Shown: positions 57,511 through 64,000 of the stretch, piece by piece | How the letters are laid out: every line of letters starts with the position of its first letter | Numbering within the stretch: position 1 is the first letter of the stretch | Assembly: GCF_016097555.1 (NCBI RefSeq) | Contig: NC_054702.1 | Span: forward strand, 89,572,602-89,636,601 | Origin: Gigantopelta aegis | Taxonomy: Eukaryota; Mollusca; Gastropoda; Neomphalida; Peltospiridae | Reading direction: 5' to 3' | DNA: 64,000 nt | Notes under the pieces: model-generated | Databases searched by the model: none | What the model was told of the DNA's origin: nothing | Seen by the model: only the letters and a program-made list of their open reading frames with translations | Program-made: the position numbers and the translations under genes

Positions 57511-58002
57511 GATATAAGCATGGAAATCTGTTAAAATGATATGATTCAACCGAAAAACAAACACAAAATTACAAGTAAAGAAAACTTTTTGACAAAGCTT
57601 AAACAGGTGTTAACAGGAGGACTTTGAACCGAGAATGAAGTTACAGGTAGCCCGTGCAAGGATAGCATTGCGCATATCCGGCAAGGGAGAGAATTCTGCA
57701 GTGTGTAGGTATGACTCAGGTTGAATAGTGTATTTGTTGAGCTAGCACAGTAAGCTGAATAAGACTATTGGATATAAGCATGGAAATCCGTTAAAATGAC
57801 ATGATATGATGGTACACCCTTCAAAAGGACAATAAAAATTCAGTTTACTTCTTGTTTCAGATCTGTTCAGCACAGTGAACAAAACAACCGAACATATTAT
57901 GACGTTGTTATGCACAAATAGGTAGTTTATAGCACAGAGACAAATATTTCCAAACAAACACTGTACAGTCACATTCTGTCAATAGAATCCATCGACGACA
58001 CA

Positions 58003-58048
58003 TCAAGAACAACTCAAGCAAAATGATCGCTCCATTGCCTCATCATAA
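58003..58048 (-). CDS. SIVA1: SIVA1 exon 4 (46-nt terminal micro-exon)
   Basis: Acceptor TCTTTTTCAG precedes 58048 (- strand). Joined to the last two bases of exon 3 it gives NYDEAMERSFCLSCS and a TGA stop at 58005-58003. It corresponds to human DCSDMYEKVLCTSC and supplies the sixth C-x2-C pair. At 46 nt it is easily missed by ORF-based searches. Confidence 0.92.
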
Positions 58049-61000
58049 CTGAAAAAGAAATTAAGAATAATTTAATCTAATCTATTGCTAATTTTAAAAT
58101 TAAAAATAATATTTTCCCTCTCACATTCACTAGCATATGTATCAGAATAAAACAATACTGGCAACTATTTAGAAAGGAACTCCTCCCCTGATCCAGTGTT
58201 CGACAAATGTTTGAGAAAGTTACTTGCTCTCACAGAAACTTTGGCTACCATCTTATGTATTTCAGTAATATACAGTTGATAATGTCCACTAGCCCTGACT
58301 AAACATTCATAGCCATGGCTGAGGGCTAGTGGCTTTGTTGAAATCTGCCTCATCTGAGATTTTAAAAATAAATGTACTACTTACTTGAGAACTGAACAGA
58401 GTTGACAGAAGTCGCCTGCACAATTGTCACACTGTCTTGTACACGACTTGCATGCCAGCTTGTCACAGAAACTACACGGTTGAGAAGACAACTTTGTAAC
58501 AGAATTCTTACATGTGTTGCAGAATAAACCAGCTTCTAAAAACAACAAATTTAAATAAAAATCACCAGAATCATACGTACGAGGGGTGATCAAGAAGTTA
58601 TCGGCCTAACTAGTAGGAAGAGACCCTGTACATGACATAATTATGCACAACCAATAGCTAAACCTGGTACATAGCCAGTGAAGTAGGAATCTCACAAGAA
58701 AGAAATCCGAACATCCTGACGAATGAGTTGTCAAGGAGAAGCCTGTTATCAAGTCGTTATCTCCATAGATCTTATAATCAATAACCAATCAGGATTTTAT
58801 CAACTATGTTTCTAGACTCCGATAATTGTCACCATTCCCTACCATTCCTCAAAAGCTATGTCATTTTTCATTCCCAATTTTAGAGTAAAAAATTCCCAAT
58901 CAATTAAATAATTCTAATTTTTTATTATTATTATATAACGGCATATTTTGAAAACAATACATAAGACTAGATATTAATTTGAATAAATACAAGTATATGT
59001 ATAGTATTAGTCTTTTTGACTCTAACATGGCTTACTAAGAAGTGTTTTAAATGAAACTGAAAATTCCCAAAATTTGGTAAAACAATGCTAGAATTCTCAA
59101 AGTCAAAGCCATGGGTGTCAAGTCAAATTTTAAAAATAAAACCCTGCCAATAATAATATTCAATAAACAGGTGGAAATATTGTAGCTGCTATAAAAATAA
59201 AAGCCAAAATATTTAAATAATCTTTTAAAAGCAAAACAATTTATACCAATAGTTTAACTAAAAAAAATAGGTTTTCAGCATTTCAGATCAAATCCAGTCA
59301 TTGTAAAAATTATTTACTGCAAAAAAAGGGGAGCTGAAATCAATTACAAAGTAACAAAAAAAAGGCCTGAAAATTGTACAAACAACCATGTTGTTCACAC
59401 AAATCTTAAGTTTGCAAAACCTATTTTTTGTTCGCACATTAAATTTAGGACATTATTTGCACTTAACATAACAGGTTATGCAAATTTTCAGTTTTCAGAA
59501 TCCTGTGGAATATAAAATAGTGACCTTTGGGTGAGATAACAGTTGATGAATTCTTTTGACAATCTCCTCCGTTTGACATCCATGGGAACTGTGGAGGTGT
59601 CAGCTGGCAGCCCTTGTCAAGACAGAGTTGTCCCGGCAGAATCTCATCCACAGATCTCTCCACGGCCATCGGCTGACATATCATGTTGTCATTGGCGTCA
59701 GTGGTGGCCGCGCCCTCCGAGAAACTCTTCTGGGATCCTTTGAACAGTAGCTCCTTCGTCTTTTCTATGAAGAAAGGAATGTTAATTTATTCAGTGACAC
59801 CTCTAACACATATTAAAATAAAATTTGCCAGTTGTTCTTAAAATTTGCAACTGGCGAATTTGGCGAGTGACAGAACTAGCCCCGAGTCTCATCAAGGACT
59901 ACAAGGCTTCTGTATGTTTTGAATTAGGAATGAATAAATGTTAAATGACACTCCAGAACAAAAATACACTTCGGCTATTTTGGTGTTAAACAAAGGGGTT
60001 TCTTTTAAATAGAGACATGCTTTGGATATAAGGCATTTAGTAATAGGGCTAGTTCCCACCTGTTACCAGCCCTGGTCGGACTGCTGGTGCTCCCTTGCAC
60101 CTGCCAGTGCAGGCGGTCCCCTCTCCAATCCACCCCACCCCTTTCCTGTCCTGTACGGAGAAGCCGGCCAAGGCTGGCACCTGTGCCCAAGACAGGTGTG
60201 TGCTACAGCTTGCTCTGAACGTACACGTTAAACACTTTGACCTGACCTGGGCTAGCTCTTGGCACTCGCATTTTGTTCTGGTTATACCTGTTTGTATCGC
60301 ATTATTTTTGTGAAACTTGTTTGTAATCTCTTGGTGTCTCTTCTGATGTTTTTTATTACTATATTAGCAAAAACAATGATTGAAGCATGAGTGTGCACGT
60401 GAATTTCGAAAATCATCCAGTCTCAAACTTAGAATACTCTCGATTTGGGAGCAGGTCAACTCTTCCCCTACCAACTCACCCCACACTGTTTAGTCAACTC
60501 ATATCATTACTGTTTTATTAATTAAATATAACAATAGTTTAAGCGATAATATGCATTAAATATTGTTCAATATGCACACCAGTGACCACTTGGAAGTCCA
60601 AGCCTTGCCTGACCATTTTTTTTAGGATACAAGGGACAAACTCGCAAACATCGTTAAAATATGCTTGACAGTTCATTGTAATTGATTATTGGATCTTCTC
60701 AATATAAAACCATTTTAATAAGTGGTTGTAATAGCAGAGTTTCAATGTAATATTAATTTTTAATTTCGTCACAATTATTTATGGACAGTAAAGTTTGGGG
60801 AGAGTTGTCTAATCACTGGGGCGGATTGACCAAACGCTAGGGCGAGTTGGTTTTCGGGAAAGTTGACCAGTATTCCTCAATTGTACAATACTCAACAATA
60901 CGCAAAATGTATTTTATTATTAAGGTCGACGACAGTCACTTTTCGCACCCTTGTTTTGGGTTCTTACACAATAAATATAGCATATCTTACCGTAATTTCA

Positions 61001-61658
61001 CTTGAAATCCATATTTTGTAAAAGGTACAATTTTTTAATCACAAGATTTTCTTCAAACACATTCAGATGCATTAGTAATGTTCAAACAAAAAAAATTCAA
61101 TAACAAGTTTGCATTGGAATTTTTCCAGCATTCTTAAAACGGAAACATCATGTATGGTTATTGTAAGGTGATTCAAAGTGACATCATTGCAATACCGACA
61201 TCATTTAAATTCAAAATTAGCTATATTATTACAATGCTTCGCCAAATTAAAATAAAAACTGGTCTACTAACCTTGACCCCTGTCAAATTTCTGTAACAAG
61301 TGGACAACGTTGTTTACAGGTTGATATTTGGTTATTTTTCATAATTCTAGACAAAATATTAATTTTAAGTTTCAAAAGATGAAATAAATAAAAAGTACCT
61401 TTTGTCAAATATATCATATCAAAAAATTACCGTTGGATATGTTTTATTTACTGTGTACGAAGCCAAAACAAGGGTGCGAAAAGTAACTCGTCGGCCTTAG
61501 TTTTAAATTTCAACCCTGACAATTGTTGTTACTATTTTACCGTAAACTATTTTCATATTTTCTTTTTGGCCAACACCTAGATCGATTTCCTTTTTGCCAA
61601 TACGTGTCTTAAACTGCAATGGAGAACATTCTCCGAAAGGGTTAGACCTCTTCATCAT
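58003..61658 (-). CDS. SIVA1: SIVA1, apoptosis regulatory protein Siva (complete, 4 exons)
   Basis: Siva is a small zinc-binding protein that in mammals binds death receptors (CD27), BCL-XL and p53-pathway partners; that is family knowledge. Exons on the - strand: 61658-61541, 59764-59525, 58535-58385 and 58048-58003. They total 555 nt, 184 residues plus stop, against 175 residues in human. The N-terminus MMKRSNPFGECSPLQFKTRI matches human MPKRSCPFADVAPLQLKVRV, and the exon 1/2 junction YEKTKELLFKGSQ matches FEKTKRLLFLGAQ. The C-terminus has six C-x2-C pairs (CNTC, CSFC, CKSC, CDNC, CQLC, CLSC), as in human. Acceptors are good. The intron 2 donor AAAG|GTCACT is weaker, but it is the only phase-compatible one I see; reading through would stop after HYFIFHRILKTENLHNLLC. 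The frame is open for about 99 codons upstream of the chosen ATG, but that part covers a poly-G tract and is not family-like. It converges on CEP170 and diverges from the RCE1 exon. Confidence 0.93.
58385..58535 (-). CDS. SIVA1: SIVA1 exon 3 (cysteine-rich)
   Basis: Acceptor GTTTTTAG precedes 58535 (- strand) and donor CTCAA|GTAAGT follows 58385. It encodes EAGLFCNTCKNSVTKLSSQP, then CSFCDKLACKSCTRQCDNCA and GDFCQLCSVL. Five C-x2-C pairs lie here, forming the zinc-binding core of the Siva C-terminus. Confidence 0.94.
58536..59524. other. SIVA1 intron 2 (0.99 kb)
   Basis: AT-rich. At 58576, TACGAGGGGTGATCAAGAAG resembles one end of a mariner-type element, but I find no matching second end. 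The 335-bp intron 3 (58049-58384) shows nothing recognisable. Confidence 0.6.
59525..59764 (-). CDS. SIVA1: SIVA1 exon 2
   Basis: Acceptor TTCTTCATAG precedes 59764 (- strand). The 240-nt exon encodes EKTKELLFKGSQKSFSEGAA, then the less conserved middle (MICQPMAVERSVDEILPGQL and CQLTPPQFPWMSNGGD) and ends TVISPK before donor AAAG|GTCACT. Human exon 2 is the one skipped in the Siva-2 isoform. Skipping here would shift the frame: 240 is divisible by three, but the phases at its borders (1 and 1) are equal, so skipping would in fact stay in frame. Confidence 0.9.
59825..59885. mobile_element. MITE family 3, right-end fragment
   Basis: TTGTTCTTAAAATTTGCAAC, TGGCGAATTTGGCGAGTGAC and AGAACTAGCCCCGAG match the right end of 56546-56730. 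Confidence 0.7.
60055..60245. repeat. GC-rich repeat of probable retroelement origin
   Basis: GAGAAGCCGGCCAAGGCTGG, CACCTGTGCCCAAGACAGGT and GAACGTACACGTTAAACACT stand out from the AT-rich intron. I recognise the type from mollusc non-LTR element 3' ends. It occurs once here, and short overlapping open frames over it are not family-like. Confidence 0.45.
60921..61500. mobile_element. 580-bp MITE with long terminal inverted repeats
   Basis: Left-end blocks TAAGGTCGACGA, ACTTTTCGCACCCTTGTTTT and TTACACA are mirrored by the right end, whose reverse complement reads CTAAGGCCGACGA, ACTTTTCGCACCCTTGTTTT and GTACACA. Looser matching (AAAAGGTAC near 61020 and GTACCTTTT near 61395) extends the arms to about 110 bp. 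There is no ORF. Confidence 0.85.
61541..61658 (-). CDS. SIVA1: SIVA1 exon 1
   Basis: Two adjacent ATG codons (61658 and 61655, - strand) open the frame; the first has G at -3. The exon encodes 39 residues to KENMKIVY and ends with one base before donor G|GTAAAA. The N-terminal KRSNPF-x5-LQFK pattern is the Siva family start. Confidence 0.92.
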
Positions 61659-61841
61659 GACTGTCAATGTCAGATTTTCCCGCAATTGGTTATGCATATT
61701 ACGAGTTATTTCCCTTCCCTCAATATGACTTACTAAAGTTTGGACTAAAATTTCCCGACATTTTGTTGAATACGGATTCGTTAAATGTGGGTTCATGGTA
61801 TTATTGTTCTCAAAATCTAAGTCAGTTGCGTATGAAGGTGT

Positions 61842-61865
61842 CAGGGGAGGGGGTGGGGGGGGGGG
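61842..61865. repeat. poly(G)-rich tract
   Basis: GGGGAGGGGGTGGGGGGGGG, about 150 bp upstream of the SIVA1 ATG on the template side. On the - strand it would read as poly-proline in the frame open upstream of SIVA1. Confidence 0.9.
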
Positions 61866-62194
61866 CACACTTTTATATTTACATACTTTTACACTACTAT
61901 AAAGCAAATATAAAGCAAAATATCTGAGAAGTGGGGGACATGCCCCCTTGCCCACCCACCCCTCCCCCGCCAGTGATCTTTAGATTGTTGCTTTTACTGT
62001 TTTTGCTTAATTCTTAATTCTTCTTCTTCTTCTTATTATTATTTTTTTTTTTTAAATAGTCTTTAAGGATATAAAAATCAGTGTACGGAAAGACTCCAAG
62101 CTAGGTCTAGTGTTTTAAAATGACCGACCATGTTCGCACGTGCAATAAGTGTACGATAATATTGTTTGTTTGTTTGTTGTTGTTTTTGTTTTGT

Positions 62195-62235
62195 TTTTTG
62201 TTTAACGACACCTCTAGAGCACATTGATTTTGTAC
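62195..62235 (-). mobile_element. SINE type A tail scrap
   Basis: TTTGTTTAACGACACCTCTA then GAGCACATTGATTTTG. A (TTTG)n run lies in front. Confidence 0.65.
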
Positions 62236-62330
62236 GATACTAATACAAGTATTTCGAAAACCGGCTATTGTTGTGACATACACAACGCGTTCCATTAGGA
62301 CCGTATAGATCAACCAAAGCATCAGTCAAT

Positions 62331-62370
62331 CCACCAATCAATCAATCAATCGATCAATCGATCGATCAAA
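62331..62370. repeat. (ATCA)n/(ATCG)n microsatellite
   Basis: About ten tetranucleotide units, CAATCAATCAATCAATCGAT and similar. Confidence 0.9.
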
Positions 62371-62610
62371 CAATTAAATCATTCACAATCACTGGCGTAG
62401 CTGGTATGGGGGACATTTTTTTATTTATATTATTTTGCTAGGGCTAGTCGGGAATCGTGGCATCTGGGGTGGGACACAATCTCTAGTGGGGTTGGCAAGA
62501 TTGTTTTCTTTTTTTATAAAAATTCCTGTTCGCTCTGGGTCGTTTCATCTCATAAACGGCTCGCTTCGTCCCATAAACTGGTCACGGTCGTATCGCCTTC
62601 ATCGGGTTGT

Positions 62611-62835
62611 AACGGATCTAGCTCAGTCGGTACAGCGCCGGCCTCGGTGGTGTCGTAGTTTAGTCGTAGGGTTCGCAGCCCGGTACCGGTTCTCACCCAG
62701 AGCTAGTTTTAACGACTCGATGGGTAGGTGTAAGACCACTACACCCTCTTCTCTCTCACTAACCATTAACCAACTATAGCAACTAACCCACTGTCCTGGA
62801 CAGACAGCCCAGATAGCTGAGGTGTGTGAAATGAA
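62611..62835 (+). mobile_element. SINE type C
   Basis: A double head (GATCTAGCTCAGTCGGTACA, then GGCCTCGGTGGTGTCGTAGT), GGGTTCGCAGCCCGG, GATGGGTAGGTGTAAGACCA and TGTCCTGGACAGACAGCCCA. It is the best-preserved type C middle in the window. Confidence 0.85.
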
Positions 62836-62839
62836 ATGA

Positions 62840-63128
62840 GGTGCTTGCGACGTAGGATCAAACCATCTCCGTGGGCCTATTTCTCTTGTTGTTTTTCACG
62901 CTGAACCAGTGCATTGCATGTGCTGTCGTGTCTGTGGGAAGCTGCTAATGGACAAAAATGTAGCGGATTTCCTTTAAAAATACGAATTAACACACACACA
63001 CACACACACCAAAAAAAATAAAAAAAAATAAAAAAAATTCTTTTTTTCTTTTTTTCTTTTTTTACATTCACTAGCCAATCATTAATAAATTAATGTGCTT
63101 TAGTGGTGTCGTTAAACAAAACAAACTT
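62840..63128 (+). mobile_element. SINE type A, interrupted by low-complexity sequence
   Basis: GGATCAAACCATCTCCGTGG, GTGCTGTCGTGTCTGTGGGA and AATGTAGCGGATTTCC, then (CA)n and A/T-rich runs (62990-63063), then CCAATCATTAATAAATTAAT and GTTAAACAAAACAAACTTAA. Confidence 0.78.
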
Positions 63129-63241
63129 AACCATTTTTATTTTTTGGACACCAAACAATAAGAGTTTCGGTAATTCGGATGTGTGGCATTTCAGAATGAA
63201 TATAAATCTATTGGCTTCGATCATTCGAGGTTTCGCGGAAA

Positions 63242-63357
63242 ATGGCGGTGATTGTTTTCGAACATGCTTCTTGGCAAGCCGTCTTACTTTGTCTTTTATT
63301 TGCTGTTATATATGTCGGTAGTTTATACGTTTGGGCAGGAAGCACAGAGAAGAATAG
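63242..63357 (+). CDS. RCE1: RCE1, CAAX prenyl protease 2, first exon (3' part outside window)
   Basis: RCE1 is an ER-membrane protease that removes the last three residues of prenylated CAAX proteins such as Ras; that is family knowledge. The ATG at 63242 has AAAATGG context and opens MAVIVFEHASWQAVLLCLLF, then AVIYVGSLYVWAGSTEKNR. The hydrophobic run followed by YVGSLYVW matches human RCE1 transmembrane segment 1 (SYVGSLYVWKSELPRDHP) at eight identical residues in a row. The donor chosen is AATAG|GTTCGC, which would lead into the family's DHP..IKRRF block. GTAATA at 63380 is an alternative donor. If unspliced, the frame stops at 63427 after 61 residues. Catalytic residues lie in later exons, so identity rests on this motif alone. 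Confidence 0.72.
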
Positions 63358-64000
63358 GTTCGCATATTTGTTTGATTGTAATATTGTAGACGTTGACATC
63401 AACGAACCAAATAAACGGAACTGCTAATTTTTCTTCCTGCTATTCTGTCGGTGCCAGTCTTTCAATTCTTTGGCGGGCAGTGTTATAAATATCGATGAGT
63501 CACAGAGAGACCAGTAGTTGATGCTTATTAATCTAACCAAGATGAGAAGTAGTTACAATAAAATATTTTGTTTTGTTGATATTTATTTTAATGATTTATG
63601 ATTCTATTTTTTATTTTTTTTTATTTTTAAACTACTTTTTTTAGGGTATGGTTTGGGGGCGTGAAAATTTGATAACTTCAGAGTTAAATGGCATAGGTTC
63701 TAGATTGCCTGTTATATTCACAATCCATTGATAGAGATTACAGCACAAATATACCATGAATTTGTTCCCAGTGATTGAACTTAATGATAGCATGGTGACG
63801 GACAGTAATTGATGTAGTTGAAATATCATGAATTGCTGTAGATCAGGGGCTTTACTGATATCAGTTTTTGTTCGTTTTTATATTTGTTTCAAAAGTTACT
63901 AATTTAAAATTAATGTAGGCAGGCTCAAAATTGCCATGAGTGAGCATTTTGTCTAGAATACATACATGTAGTTAATATTTAAATACTATAAACAAAATTA
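63358..64000. other. putative RCE1 intron 1 (start)
   Basis: No second RCE1 exon (the DHP..IKRRF block) is seen before the edge. The stretch ends with a dispersed repeat at 63849-63955; the rest is AT-rich. Confidence 0.55.
63849..63955 (+). repeat. dispersed repeat, copy 2 (see 53795)
   Basis: GGGCTTTACTGATATCAGTT, TTTCAAAAGTTACTAATTTA, GGCTCAAAATTGCCATGA and TGAGCATTTTG match the interrupted copy at 53795-54235. Confidence 0.72.

Larger units (their letters stand above)
48882..58002. other. convergent interval between CEP170 and SIVA1
   Basis: It probably begins with the CEP170 3' UTR. Elements listed separately: MITEs at 49629, 56546 and 57334, SINEs at 52619, 53828, 55608, 55785 and 57167, a 42-bp duplication at 53001 and a dispersed repeat at 53795. 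49820-52600 and 54240-55600 are AT-rich, with no coding exon I can support. Confidence 0.6.
59765..61540. other. SIVA1 intron 1 (1.8 kb)
   Basis: It holds a MITE family 3 end at 59825-59885, a GC-rich repeat at 60055-60240, an inverted pair at 60451/60868 and the long-TIR MITE 60921-61500. Almost the whole intron is repeat-derived. Confidence 0.7.
61659..63241. other. divergent SIVA1/RCE1 interval
   Basis: It should carry both promoters. No TATA box is evident. It holds a poly-G tract (61842-61865), a SINE tail scrap (62195-62235), (ATCA)n (62331-62370), SINE copies at 62611 and 62840, and a short CpG-containing stretch (63200-63245) just before the RCE1 ATG. Confidence 0.6.

Noticed and set aside
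58576..58800. Possible mariner-type element starting TACGAGGGGTGATC
   Set aside because: Only one end is seen; I could not find a matching inverted end or a TA on the other side.
60005..60313. Overlapping GC-rich open frames in SIVA1 intron 1
   Set aside because: They fall on a repeat of probable retroelement UTR origin and match no family.
62435..62779. 114-codon open frame upstream of RCE1
   Set aside because: Its second half is the head and middle of a type C SINE; the first half has no recognisable feature.

Overview
This window is eukaryotic nuclear DNA from a mollusc, most likely a marine gastropod. It is AT-rich, has long GT-AG introns, few coding bases and many short repeats. Those repeats include tRNA-headed SINEs whose ends (GTTAAACAAAACAAACTTT and GTTAAATAAAACATTTC) I associate with gastropod genomes. 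The organism call is inference. The gene identities rest on residue matches recalled from human proteins, not on a database search.

Three protein-coding genes can be supported. (1) CEP170 (centrosomal protein of 170 kDa) lies on the + strand. Eleven coding exons run from 4325 to 48881 and give about 1,493 residues up to a natural stop. The FHA-domain exon(s) at the N-terminus are not visible and probably lie before base 1. All exon junctions keep one open frame. (2) SIVA1 (apoptosis regulatory protein Siva) is complete on the - strand, 61658 down to 58003. It has four exons and 184 residues, and it keeps the six C-x2-C pairs of the family. (3) A first exon on the + strand at 63242-63357 encodes the hallmark YVGSLYVW of RCE1 (CAAX prenyl protease 2). 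The rest of that gene lies beyond the right edge.

Layout: 1-48881 is CEP170, with two giant introns (10.6 kb at 7585-18163 and 19.6 kb at 22539-42140). 48882-58002 is the convergent space between CEP170 and SIVA1, rich in repeats. 58003-61658 is SIVA1. 61659-63241 is the divergent SIVA1/RCE1 interval. CEP170 (centrosome and microtubule), Siva (death-receptor and p53 apoptosis) and RCE1 (CAAX protein processing in the ER) have no known joint pathway, so their proximity looks like ordinary synteny.

The remainder is mostly mobile-element debris. There are about twenty SINE copies or fragments with exchangeable heads and three tail types, and one 5'-truncated non-LTR retrotransposon with a reverse-transcriptase C-terminal ORF. 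About fifteen miniature inverted-repeat elements (MITEs) were found by eye, several with visible target-site duplications. There is also a 58-bp tandem array and many microsatellites. I found no operon, CRISPR array, virus or clearly new biochemical system. The most notable items are an apparently missing coiled-coil segment in CEP170, a tandemly duplicated splice donor in CEP170, a long-TIR MITE 40 bp from the first SIVA1 splice donor, and families of hAT-like MITEs with 5-6 bp target duplications.
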